The notes below the pieces were generated by a model, which was given only the letters and a program-made list of their open reading frames with translations, was not told where the DNA came from and did not search any database. A stretch of 64,000 nucleotides of DNA from Candidatus Gastranaerophilales bacterium. GTDB taxonomy: Bacteria > Cyanobacteriota > Vampirovibrionia > Gastranaerophilales > Gastranaerophilaceae. Positions 25,897 to 34,543 of the stretch are shown in pieces; the stretch's first letter is position 1; every line of letters starts with the position of its first letter. The translations under genes were made by a program, and so were the position numbers. The stretch covers positions 124,001 through 188,000 of the forward strand of contig CAJUJH010000002.1 in the NCBI GenBank assembly GCA_910586855.1, in the 5' to 3' direction.

Positions 25897-26808
25897 CTAA
25901 TCTTTTATTTTATACGGGGGAATTTCAAATATATCTGGATAGATTTTAATATAATCATCTAAATTCCTGTAAAATGCTTCAAAATCAAAGCTTTTCCCTT
26001 CTTTTGCAGGAGATACTTTTATGCCGTATGCGTGGTAGATTGATTTTGTGAGGAGATTTGCAATGGAGTCACTGCCTCTTTTATAAGGAGTCTCCTGTGC
26101 TATCAGCCATTGTATCGTAGCAGAGGAACGGTTAATATCGTTAAGATTCGGGTTTTTATTTGATTTTAATTTTTCATATTCTTTTTTTACCAAATCAAGA
26201 TTTGAGCTTTTACCATTTGAACCGTAATGAATTATTATTTTACCGTCCTCACAGTCGTAATATGAAATGGTGCAAGTGTTTGCATTTGGGTATTCTTTAT
26301 TGGATTTCGGTTTTATAGAATATTTTGGATTTTGAGAATCAAATTCTGCAAGTTTGATATATTTTTTCCAATATTCACAGCCTCTGTCATAAAATGTCAG
26401 GTTAAAATGTCCAAAATCCTCTCTTTTTTTGCCCCAATTTTTTCTGTGTCTTATATCTTTTACGCCATCTTCTGCGGTTTTTAAAATTTCATCAAAATCT
26501 GCGTTATTTTTTATCATATCTGATATTTTATAGGTCAAACCGTTCATTTTCTTTGCAAAACTAGTTTTATTTTTATATCTAAACATTCTTATTATGTATG
26601 TATTGTCATCAAGAACAGGCTCTTGAGTTTCATAGGAACTTTTTTTGTGCAGTATTATACTTTTTAAAACACCAAGTTTATTGCTTTTTATAGATTCAAG
26701 TTTTGTTATTTCTTCTGCCTGTCCCCTAAAAACCGGCGCGGAATTTCTTTGTGCAGGATGCAGGATATTGTTATAAGTGTATATATTAATGATTGAATTT
26801 AATTTCAT
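25897..26808 (-). CDS. FRG-motif protein of unknown function with conserved C-terminal block
   Basis: 303 residues, no signal peptide. The N-terminal 30 residues follow the pattern of other proteins here, a variable hydrophobic start then APVFRG (residues 24-29). The C-terminal third contains IQWLIAQETPYKRGSDSI, then LLTKSIYHAYGIKVSP and KEGKSFDFEAFYRNLDDY. This looks like a conserved domain with an invariant RGS-type loop, but I cannot name the family. No metal or nucleotide motifs are evident. It converges with the 24931 gene across 183 bp in which nothing is seen. Confidence 0.65.
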   Translation of the reverse strand: MKLNSIINIYTYNNILHPAQRNSAPVFRGQAEEITKLESIKSNKLGVLKSIILHKKSSYETQEPVLDDNTYIIRMFRYKNKTSFAKKMNGLTYKISDMIKNNADFDEILKTAEDGVKDIRHRKNWGKKREDFGHFNLTFYDRGCEYWKKYIKLAEFDSQNPKYSIKPKSNKEYPNANTCTISYYDCEDGKIIIHYGSNGKSSNLDLVKKEYEKLKSNKNPNLNDINRSSATIQWLIAQETPYKRGSDSIANLLTKSIYHAYGIKVSPAKEGKSFDFEAFYRNLDDYIKIYPDIFEIPPYKIKD

Positions 26809-26939
26809 TAGAAATATTCCACAAAACTTTGTTGATATAAGTCATGGAAATAAAAAATATTGCCTAAAGTTATATTTAAAGCAATTTTTTAATATCAGCT
26901 GTTTTATTATTGTAAATCATTTTTTATGAAAGGAAGTTT

Positions 26940-27665
26940 ATGAATCCACGCATAGTTTCAGGTGTAGTACGAACTGCGACTTCGTTACTGCAAAATGGCA
27001 CGGGAGCGACAAAAGCTTTGAATAGTTCTGTGGCTACAGCGCAAAGCTTGGTAAATACTTCTGGCAATGTTGCAAAATTGTCAGATGAGGCTACTGCAGT
27101 TAAAGATAAATTTATAAATACAAGAGCAAAATCAAATATTGAAAAAATGCTCGGGGTTGAAAATTCTGTTGCAAATGCAGAAGAAAAGCTTCGTAAAGAG
27201 TTAATAGATTCTAAATTTACAGTTGCAAGCGAACTTTTTAAAAGGGTGCAAAATATATTTTTGCCTACAGAATTTCCATCCGGCACAAAGATTAATTTGA
27301 GAAAAAGCTGTTTGAATGAGATTGCAAACAATGCCGCAAAAGGGAAAAATACAAGTTTTGAATATGTTGATAAAACCGGTGCTACGATAAAAGGTTTTGT
27401 TTCAAATAAAGTAAAAAAGCAGGGTGAAGACTGCTTTTTGGCGCAAATACAAAGGATTACTTCCGACAAAATATCTGAAGTTGTTGAAGTGCGCTATTAT
27501 CCGAAAAGCTTCGAGATAAAGACTGTAAGCAGAGCAGCTAACGGCAATAAAAGCGCGACAACCGTATATGGAAATGAAAGCGGCGGAAAAATTTTAAGCA
27601 TAAAGCCATCTTCAGATGCTCAAACTAAAGTTATAGGTCAAAAACTCAATATTGTTTCAAAATAA
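26940..27665 (+). CDS. Unknown soluble protein
   Basis: 241 residues, not recognised. The N-terminal 75 residues are helical and Ala/Ser/Thr rich (VVRTATSLLQNGTGATKAL); the remainder appears beta-rich with regular polar/hydrophobic alternation (FEYVDKTGATIKGF, EVVEVRYYPKSFEIKTVS). No signal peptide or membrane segment. SD AAAGGAAG lies just before the ATG. It converges on glmS with 15 bp between stops. Confidence 0.7.
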   Translation: MNPRIVSGVVRTATSLLQNGTGATKALNSSVATAQSLVNTSGNVAKLSDEATAVKDKFINTRAKSNIEKMLGVENSVANAEEKLRKELIDSKFTVASELFKRVQNIFLPTEFPSGTKINLRKSCLNEIANNAAKGKNTSFEYVDKTGATIKGFVSNKVKKQGEDCFLAQIQRITSDKISEVVEVRYYPKSFEIKTVSRAANGNKSATTVYGNESGGKILSIKPSSDAQTKVIGQKLNIVSK

Positions 27666-27680
27666 TCCAACTGTTTTTAA

Positions 27681-29525
27681 TTATTCTACCGTAACGGATT
27701 TTGCCAGGTTTCTTGGCTGGTCGACGTCTTTCCCTAAATATTCAGAGATATGGTAGGCTAATAACTGAAGTACTACTATATTCAAAGCGGGCGATACGAT
27801 ATCTGAGATTTCAGGTATTGAGACCATATCATCAAAAAGATTTTTATGTTTTTCATCTATAAAGTTTGTAACACCGATAAGCTTTGCTTGTCTTGCTTTT
27901 GCTTCTTCGCAGTTTGATAAAACCTTATCGTATACTATGCCCTCATTTAAAATTGCAAGAACCGGCATAGTCTCATCAAGCATTGCAATTGGTCCATGCT
28001 TTAATTCGCCTGCAGGGTAGCCTGTTGCGTTAATGTAGCTTATTTCTTTAAGTTTTAGAGCACCTTCTAATGCTGACGGGTAATTAATTCCGCGTGCGAT
28101 AAAGATAAAGTTTTTAAAACTTGAATATTTTTTTGCGATGTTTTCAATATTTTTTGTATCGTTCAATATGGATTCAAGCTTGCTTGGCAGGGTTAGAAGT
28201 TCTTTTTTAATATCTTTTATATGTCCATTTTCTTTTGAATTGATATTCTCAGCTATAAAAATAGTAAGAATATAAAGGCTTAAAAGCTGTGCCATATATG
28301 ATTTTGTGGCCGCAACGGATACCTCGATTCCTGCATTTATTGGAAGCAAGCTATCTGCAAGCCTTGCCATTGCACTATCTTTTCTGTTTGTGATAATTAA
28401 AATGTGCGAGTTTTTCTCTTTTGCTTGTTTTATTGCAGTAATTGTATCTGCGGTTTCTCCTGATTGAGAGATTCCTATTACAAGTGTGTTTTCATCAGCT
28501 ATAGTATTTCTATATATATATTCGCTTGATGCCTCAACATCGGTTGGGATTCCTGTTAATTCTTCAAGAATATATTTGCCCACAAGCCCTGCGTGCAAAG
28601 AGGTTCCGCAGGCAATAATTTGTATTCTGTTGATTTTTGAAAGCTGCTCTTTGTTTAGTTTTACATCGTCCAAAATTACTTTTGTATCTTCATCATGGAG
28701 TTTATCTACAAGCACATTTCTTACAACATCAGGCTGTTCGTGGATTTCTTTTAACATAAAGTGCTTATAACCCATTTTTGAAAGTGCAATGGGCTCAAAT
28801 GGAAGGTTTTCAACCTTGTTTGCAATTAAGGTATCATTTTCATCATAAATTTTTATTGAATCAGTTTTGATTTCAGCCACCTGATTATCTGATAAATAAA
28901 TCGCTTTTTTTGTGTATTCAATAATGGCTGGAATATCAGATGCTATAAAGTTTTCCCCTTCGCCAACTCCTATAATTAGAGGTGCATTTTTTCTTGCAGC
29001 TATTATTCTATCCGGCATAGATTTATGTGTAACACAAAAAGCGTATGCTCCTTTTAGTTTTTTAACAGCGCTTTGTACTGCCTTTAGCAGGTCTTTTTTG
29101 TCTTCAAATTCATGTGCAATTAAATGTGCTGCAACTTCTGTATCTGTTTGAGAGATAAATTTACAGCCTTTTTTTTCTAATTCCGGCTTCAAGTCTTTAT
29201 AATTTTCGATTATGCCGTTATGTACTATTGTAAGGCTTTTACAGTTACAAGAATGCGGATGAGCATTAGCTTCTGTAGGAAGCCCATGGGTAGCCCATCT
29301 TGTATGACCGATTCCCATTGTGGCATTTATATTTTCTTCTTTTTCAAGACAGAGGATTTCTTTTAAGTTACTCAATTTTCCTGGTGCTTTAAAGATATTT
29401 GTATTATTATTTGAAATAAGTGCGATTCCTGCTGAATCATATCCCCTGTATTCAAGGTAAGACAAACCTTTCAGGATAACATCAACTGCTCTTTTTTTAC
29501 CAATATATCCTACAATTCCGCACAT
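27681..29525 (-). CDS. glmS: Glutamine--fructose-6-phosphate aminotransferase (isomerizing)
   Basis: 614 residues. Makes glucosamine-6-phosphate for peptidoglycan and lipopolysaccharide. Class II glutaminase domain (about 1-220): nucleophile Cys2 in MCGIVGYIG, then GHTRWATHG, HNGIIENY and QTDTEV. Two SIS domains (about 290-610) carry ACGTSLHAG, ISQSGETADT, KSYMAQ and the C-terminal NLAKSVTVE. SD AAGGA lies about 10 nt before the ATG. The 134-bp upstream region contains no glmS-ribozyme-like structure I can recognise. Confidence 0.97.
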   Translation of the reverse strand: MCGIVGYIGKKRAVDVILKGLSYLEYRGYDSAGIALISNNNTNIFKAPGKLSNLKEILCLEKEENINATMGIGHTRWATHGLPTEANAHPHSCNCKSLTIVHNGIIENYKDLKPELEKKGCKFISQTDTEVAAHLIAHEFEDKKDLLKAVQSAVKKLKGAYAFCVTHKSMPDRIIAARKNAPLIIGVGEGENFIASDIPAIIEYTKKAIYLSDNQVAEIKTDSIKIYDENDTLIANKVENLPFEPIALSKMGYKHFMLKEIHEQPDVVRNVLVDKLHDEDTKVILDDVKLNKEQLSKINRIQIIACGTSLHAGLVGKYILEELTGIPTDVEASSEYIYRNTIADENTLVIGISQSGETADTITAIKQAKEKNSHILIITNRKDSAMARLADSLLPINAGIEVSVAATKSYMAQLLSLYILTIFIAENINSKENGHIKDIKKELLTLPSKLESILNDTKNIENIAKKYSSFKNFIFIARGINYPSALEGALKLKEISYINATGYPAGELKHGPIAMLDETMPVLAILNEGIVYDKVLSNCEEAKARQAKLIGVTNFIDEKHKNLFDDMVSIPEISDIVSPALNIVVLQLLAYHISEYLGKDVDQPRNLAKSVTVE

Positions 29526-29659
29526 AAATTTAATCCTTTTTTAAGCCTCTCCTCTTAATCCTCTAATTTTATTATGCACAATCATTATTTGCAAATTAAG
29601 ATTTGATAAAGATAATTTGCAAGCGGATTTTCATAAAGACGGTATGCGTAATTTTTAAT

Positions 29660-30589
29660 CTATATAAATTCTTCGCATATTTTAAAATTTTCTATTCCTA
29701 GATTGTTTGCAAGAATTTTGATACTGTTTTTTGCAAATTCTTTTACTTTTTTATCAGCGTAAATATCATCTATGCAATATATTCTGACATATTTTGCACC
29801 ATCCTTGCTTTGTGCTATTTCTCCTTTTGCGCTCCAGGGCTGTTTCCTGCTTGCAGAGCTGTTGTTTAATATTTGCAGATAAAAATCTCCATTTTGTGAT
29901 TCTATAAAGTTTGCTTCATATAATTTTCCGCCAATATTTGTTTTGGCTATTGTTTTAAACATTCTTTCTTCAAAAAGCCTCTCTCCTTCTAAAAGTGCTT
30001 CGGCTCCTTTTTCATCAAGCTCCATATCTAATGAGAGAAGTCCTTCGGGAAGCAGTTTTTCTACTGGAATATTGTTTCTTGCAGCATAATCTATTGCAGC
30101 ATTGTAGAGTGATACTTCAGGTGCTGCAGTAAAATTATTTTTGTAATAGAAGACAAATGGGGGTGGAGAGTTTTCAGCACATAGGCTTATTCTTCCACTA
30201 TAGCCTCGTTTTTTACTTTCTTCCACAGCGCATTTTAAAAGTTCTGTTCCGGCTCCTATGTAATGTCGTGCGAAATTTTCTTCTGTATAAAGTTCTTTTA
30301 AATATAGTGCATCTTTTTGTTTGGTATCATACATTACAGCATGGCCAAGTTTTTTATCGCCGATATTTATACTTATAGTTTTTGGGTTTTTATCTGATAG
30401 ATTTGTTTTATCCTTTTCTTCCTTGATAGCAGCTTTAATTTTATTACCTTTTACATCTTCTATTACTGCAGTTTTTATGGTGGATGTTTCAAAAGTATCT
30501 TTCGTTAATGACCTTAAGGCACAAAAATTCAGTCTGTTTTGATTTTTGATTTGAGATGTATATGAAAAATTGATATTTGAAATTTTCAT
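29660..30589 (-). CDS. GNAT-fold acetyltransferase with extended C-terminus
   Basis: 309 residues. The start MKISNINFSYTSQ followed by NRLNFCALRS resembles the N-termini of the F-[KR]-G proteins but with FCA in place of FKG. A GNAT core (about 70-150) shows LYLKELYTEENFARHYIGAG (acetyl-CoA loop R-x4-G-x-G type), ELLKCAVEESKKRGYS and a beta bulge before FYYKNNF. The C-terminal 140 residues, with WSAKGEIAQSKDGAKYVRIY, are unassigned. The substrate is unknown. The gene lies downstream of serC beyond a terminator. Confidence 0.7.
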   Translation of the reverse strand: MKISNINFSYTSQIKNQNRLNFCALRSLTKDTFETSTIKTAVIEDVKGNKIKAAIKEEKDKTNLSDKNPKTISINIGDKKLGHAVMYDTKQKDALYLKELYTEENFARHYIGAGTELLKCAVEESKKRGYSGRISLCAENSPPPFVFYYKNNFTAAPEVSLYNAAIDYAARNNIPVEKLLPEGLLSLDMELDEKGAEALLEGERLFEERMFKTIAKTNIGGKLYEANFIESQNGDFYLQILNNSSASRKQPWSAKGEIAQSKDGAKYVRIYCIDDIYADKKVKEFAKNSIKILANNLGIENFKICEEFI

Positions 30590-30640
30590 AATTTTTTAAA
30601 ACAACTGATTTTACAAAATTGCTTAATTTTTGTGAAATAT

Positions 30641-30674
30641 AAAAAAGACTTGGGATTTTTTCCAAGTCTTTTTT
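30641..30674 (-). terminator. Terminator downstream of serC
   Basis: The stem AAAAAAGACTTGG.A / TCC.AAGTCTTTTTT runs into a T-tract on the minus strand, 20 bp beyond the serC stop. Confidence 0.8.
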
Positions 30675-30694
30675 AAATAAGTTTTTTATATTGT

Positions 30695-31789
30695 TTAAGC
30701 GTTTTCTTGTTCAAATTTTTTCATAAATTCTACAAGTACTTTAACGCCTTCAATCGGCATAGCATTATAGATTGAAGCGCGCATACCGCCTACGCTTCTA
30801 TGACCTTTTAGCTGTACCAGACCTGCATTTTTAGCTTCTTCAATGAATTTTTTATCAAGCTCTTCGCTGCCTGTTACAAAAGGAACATTCATTAAAGACC
30901 TTGAATCCTTTTCTACAGTGCCTTTAAAGAGTTTTGAAGAATCAAGAAAATCATACAAAATCTTTGCTTTCTTTTCGTTTAATTCCTTCATTTTTTCTAA
31001 GCCGCCAAGTTTTTTGAGCCATTTAAATACTAAACCGCAGATATAGATACCGTATGCAGGCGGCGTATTATAAAGACTGTCATTATCTGCATGGGTTTTA
31101 TATTTCAACATTGTGGGGCACCATTCCGGCAAATCTTCTCTTATAAGGTCTTCTCTTATAATTACAATCTGAACGCCTGCAGGACCAACATTTTTCTGCA
31201 CCCCGGCATAAATAAGCCCGTATTTTGTTATATCAACAGGTTCTGATAAAAAACAGCTTGACATGTCTGCTACAAGGATTTTACCTTTTGTATCCGGTAA
31301 TTTATGGAATTTTGTACCATAGATTGTATTGTTTTCGCAAATGTAGACATAGTCTGCATCTTCAGAAATTGGTAAATCAGAACAATCAGGGATATAAGAA
31401 AAAGTTTTATCTTCTGATGTTGCTACTTTATTGATTTTACCGTATTTTTGAGCTTCAACATAAGCTTTTTTTGCCCACTGACCTGTTACAATATAGTCTG
31501 CAACACCGTTTTTAAGCAGGTTTATAGGCACCATTGAAAATTGAAGATGTGCTCCGCCTTGTAAAAACAATACTTTGTAGTTATCGGGAATATTTAAAAG
31601 GTCGCGAAGGTCGCGTTCAGCTGTTTTTATAATATTATCATAGGTTTTAGACCTGTGAGACATCTCCATTACGGACATACCTGAATTTTGATAGTTCATC
31701 ATCTCGTCTGCTGCCTGTTTTAGCACCTCTTCGGGCAAAACTGCAGGTCCTGCTGAAAAATTGTAAACTCTGCCGTCTGTTTGTGTCAT
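30695..31789 (-). CDS. serC: Phosphoserine aminotransferase
   Basis: A 364-residue PLP enzyme of serine (and pyridoxine) biosynthesis, class V fold. Motifs are VYNFSAGPAVLPEEVL at the N-terminus, MSVMEMSHRS, FLQGGAHLQFSMVP (about residue 73), the PLP lysine in YAGVQKNVGPAG (about 195) and KGHRSVGGMRASIYNAMP near the C-terminus. Length is typical. It lies 73 bp downstream of mtnA on the same strand and probably forms a small amino-acid transcription unit with it. Confidence 0.96.
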   Translation of the reverse strand: MTQTDGRVYNFSAGPAVLPEEVLKQAADEMMNYQNSGMSVMEMSHRSKTYDNIIKTAERDLRDLLNIPDNYKVLFLQGGAHLQFSMVPINLLKNGVADYIVTGQWAKKAYVEAQKYGKINKVATSEDKTFSYIPDCSDLPISEDADYVYICENNTIYGTKFHKLPDTKGKILVADMSSCFLSEPVDITKYGLIYAGVQKNVGPAGVQIVIIREDLIREDLPEWCPTMLKYKTHADNDSLYNTPPAYGIYICGLVFKWLKKLGGLEKMKELNEKKAKILYDFLDSSKLFKGTVEKDSRSLMNVPFVTGSEELDKKFIEEAKNAGLVQLKGHRSVGGMRASIYNAMPIEGVKVLVEFMKKFEQENA

Positions 31790-31862
31790 ATTTTATACTC
31801 CTTTTTATAATTTTAATTATTATCTTAATTTAAATTTTGCGCAGTATTTTAAAACTGTTTCA

Positions 31863-32984
31863 CTATGCCGAGACTTTAAGTTTATATTTTAATTCTTCCG
31901 GCTTAAATATGCCATCTTCGGTTATAATCCCTGCTATGAGAGAGTTATCGGTAACATCAAAACTCGGGTTGATTATTTTTACGCCTTCTGCGCAAATTCT
32001 TTTTCCGTTTACCATTGTTACTTCTTCTTCATCCCGAAGTTCAATTATAATATCATTTCCGGACTCTATAGATAAATCAATTGTGGATTTTGGCGCTGCA
32101 ACATAAAACGGTATATTGTAGTATTTAGCTGCAATAGCGACTGTTGAAGTGCCAATTTTATTTGCTGTATCACCGTTTGCGGCAATTCTGTCTGCACCTA
32201 CAACAACAATATCTATCATTTTATTTCTCATAAAATAACTGCACATGCCGTCTGTAATAAGAGTTACAGGAATATTATCTTTTACAAGCTCAAAGGTTGT
32301 AATTTTTGCTCCTTGACCTCTGGGTCTTGTTTCATCAGCATATACCTGAATTGTATTATCTTTTGCAAAGGCGCTTCGAACTACACCAAGCGCTGTTCCA
32401 TACCCTACAGTAGCTAAAGCTCCTGCATTGCAATGGGTTAGGATTCCTGCACCCTTTGGAACCACTGCAGCGCCGTAATCTCCGATTTTTTTATTTATTT
32501 CAATATCTTCGTTTTCAAGCCTTATAGCATTATTTATAAGGTTTGCGCAAACCTCTTTTAAATCAAGGGTTCTAGAGTTTTCAACAATTTTTTTCTGTTC
32601 CCCTATTGCCCATGAGAGGTTTACTGCGGTTGGACGTGAGGAATTAAGGTAGTTAAAGCCCTTTTCCAGTTCCTCAAAAAATTCTTTTCTTTGATTTTCG
32701 TTAATATTTAGTGGAGTTATATCTTGCCATAAATCCTCTATCGGCACTATTTTTGAGAGCAGCTCCAGCGCAAAAAGCGCGCAGCCGTGGGCTCCTGCTA
32801 TGCCTATAGCTGGTGCACCCCTTACTATCATTGTTTTTATTGCGTCAAACATGGAATCTAGTGTTTTAATTTCCACTTTTTCAAACGCATAAGGGATTTT
32901 TGTCTGGTCAACCATAATAGAATAGCCGCCCTGCTTGGTTTTACACCATTCTATAGTTTTTATTTTAGATTGAAACTCGCTCAT
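31863..32984 (-). CDS. mtnA: S-methyl-5-thioribose-1-phosphate isomerase
   Basis: 373 residues. Methionine salvage, converting methylthioribose-1-P to methylthioribulose-1-P. eIF2B-like fold with catalytic Cys in ILTHCNAGALATVGYGTALG (about residue 165) and catalytic Asp in VVVGADRIAANGDTANKIGT (about 240), plus the ADETRPRGQGA and VAAPKSTID motifs. No other mtn genes are nearby; metX/metW lie 24 kb away. Members of this family can also act as ribose-1,5-bisphosphate isomerases, which is less likely given the close match of the MtnA blocks. Confidence 0.92.
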   Translation of the reverse strand: MSEFQSKIKTIEWCKTKQGGYSIMVDQTKIPYAFEKVEIKTLDSMFDAIKTMIVRGAPAIGIAGAHGCALFALELLSKIVPIEDLWQDITPLNINENQRKEFFEELEKGFNYLNSSRPTAVNLSWAIGEQKKIVENSRTLDLKEVCANLINNAIRLENEDIEINKKIGDYGAAVVPKGAGILTHCNAGALATVGYGTALGVVRSAFAKDNTIQVYADETRPRGQGAKITTFELVKDNIPVTLITDGMCSYFMRNKMIDIVVVGADRIAANGDTANKIGTSTVAIAAKYYNIPFYVAAPKSTIDLSIESGNDIIIELRDEEEVTMVNGKRICAEGVKIINPSFDVTDNSLIAGIITEDGIFKPEELKYKLKVSA

Positions 32985-33140
32985 ATTATGTATTTTACTC
33001 CTGTTTAATTTTAAGATTTTAATATATAATTGTGTTTTGAATGTTTTTTGTTGTAAAAAATAATTGCAATTTCTAACAAATTTTACCTAAAAAATAGGCA
33101 AAAAACGAGAAGAAAAATGCCTTATATTACAAATGTTAAC

Positions 33141-33581
33141 TTAATTTTTGTTAAACCAGTTAATTAAAAAGCCCACAAGAAGCCCGCCTGCAGCGTTTAT
33201 TGTAAATAAAATCAACATAATTGAAAAAATAAGCACTGCTGCAAGGAAAAAATTCAAATAATCTATTCCATAAGTGTAATAAGTTTTAACGATAAGTTTT
33301 ATTAAGAGCGCCATTGGTGTAAAGATTGTTAAGAAGGCGGTACAGCAAATCGTACCTGATATTCCCCCTAAAATTGCATAATCTTTTGTTTCCAGCGTTT
33401 TTAAGGTTTCAGGATTTAATTTTGCTGCCGTTAAAAGAACAATTATTCCAGATAAAAAAGGCAGTATAAATAGGCTGATAACGGGCATTAGGGGTGGAAT
33501 CAGCGCTGTGATTCCAAGCCCTGCACCTAATATGGCACTATAAAATGCAATTTTTTTTACTATTTTGGTACTCAAAGTCAT
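33141..33581 (-). CDS. Small four-helix membrane protein
   Basis: 146 residues with four predicted transmembrane helices (about 10-30, 35-55, 75-95 and 108-140), rich in Ile/Leu/Gly, with a charged loop LNPETLKTLETKDYA between helices 2 and 3. No family is recognised. SD AAAGGAT precedes the ATG. It follows ruvC by 10 bp, so it is likely cotranscribed with it. Confidence 0.7.
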   Translation of the reverse strand: MTLSTKIVKKIAFYSAILGAGLGITALIPPLMPVISLFILPFLSGIIVLLTAAKLNPETLKTLETKDYAILGGISGTICCTAFLTIFTPMALLIKLIVKTYYTYGIDYLNFFLAAVLIFSIMLILFTINAAGGLLVGFLINWFNKN

Positions 33582-33591
33582 TTTTTATCCT

Positions 33592-34065
33592 TTAAAATAT
33601 TATATTTCTTGCGTGGCAAATACCTATGGCTATTGAATCTACGGTATCATCAAGTTTTGTATTTTTATTTAAGGTAACAAATTTTTCAACCATAATACGG
33701 ACTTCATCTTTTGTAGCTCTGCCATGTCCTGTTAAAACCTGTTTTACTGTAAGAGGAGTGTATTCTGCGGTTTTAATTCCTGATTTTTCAAGCCCCATGA
33801 GGATTACACCCCTTGCTTCCGCTACAGGAATTATGGTTTTTTGGTTTTTGAAGAAAAACAGTTGTTCAATTGCCGCCTCATCCGGGGAATAAAGTCTGCA
33901 GATTTCAAGGATGTCATCATATAATTCTACCAGTCTTTGCGCTGTAGAGCGGGTTTTGTCGGTTTGAATGCTACCTGAATTTATCAGCTCATAGAAGTTT
34001 TCATCGGCTTCAATTATACTGTAGCCTGTTATTCCTATCCCCGGGTCAATTCCTAAAATCCTCAT
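33592..34065 (-). CDS. ruvC: Holliday junction resolvase RuvC
   Basis: 157 residues. RNase H-fold endonuclease that resolves four-way junctions. All acidic catalytic residues are visible: Asp in RILGIDPGIG (residue 7), Glu in AAIEQLFFFKN (about 68) and two Asp in KLDDTVDSIAIGICHA (about 141 and 144). The start MRILGID at 34065 is favoured over a longer frame because TATAAT (34078-34073) ends 7 nt upstream. A large palindrome begins 36 bp above the start. Confidence 0.95.
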   Translation of the reverse strand: MRILGIDPGIGITGYSIIEADENFYELINSGSIQTDKTRSTAQRLVELYDDILEICRLYSPDEAAIEQLFFFKNQKTIIPVAEARGVILMGLEKSGIKTAEYTPLTVKQVLTGHGRATKDEVRIMVEKFVTLNKNTKLDDTVDSIAIGICHARNIIF

Positions 34066-34100
34066 AGCCTTTATTATATCACGATTTAATAAAGCTATGG

Positions 34101-34293
34101 AAGTCTTGGAAATTATAAATTTATAGCAGTTTGGCAACGTTCATAGAATTTCTAAACTTACTTTTTATTGTTCGCAAACTCACCCGTGCTTTAGCTGAAA
34201 AGCGCACGGGTTCAAACATGCTCACACTTATGTTCACTAAGAAATTCTTATTCTCTTATGCTTAATGCTATAAATTTATAATTTCCAAGACTT
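34101..34293. repeat. 193-bp imperfect palindrome with perfect 27-bp terminal arms
   Basis: Bases 34101-34127 are the exact reverse complement of 34267-34293. Inside, GAATTTCT (34146-34153) pairs with AGAAATTC (34239-34246), and ACCCGTGC (34182-34189) with GCACGGGT (34204-34211) at the centre. No ORF and no clear flanking duplication are seen. It fills most of the 34066-34543 gap; the remaining 250 bp before the GH35 gene contain nothing else convincing. It may be a MITE-type element or a long hairpin. Confidence 0.7.
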
Positions 34294-34543
34294 TTATTCT
34301 TATTCTACAAAAATTTGCAAAATAAAATGCGATTTGTAAACAAACCGCATAAGTCAAGAAAGGAATGGTTAGACTATTAACATTATTGATTATTACATAA
34401 ATTATATTGCTATGCAAACAACTTAATAAATTTTTACGTTTCTACATATAGTTGTATAGTATGGATTTTGTTGAGTATTTTAAAACAAAAGAGCATCTTA
34501 AATACAGGTTGCGGGAGCTTGAAATATGCTTTAAAATAAGAAT

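Noticed and set aside
29526..29659. glmS ribozyme upstream of glmS
   Set aside because: The 134-bp leader is AT-rich, without the conserved pseudoknotted core; a normal SD is present.
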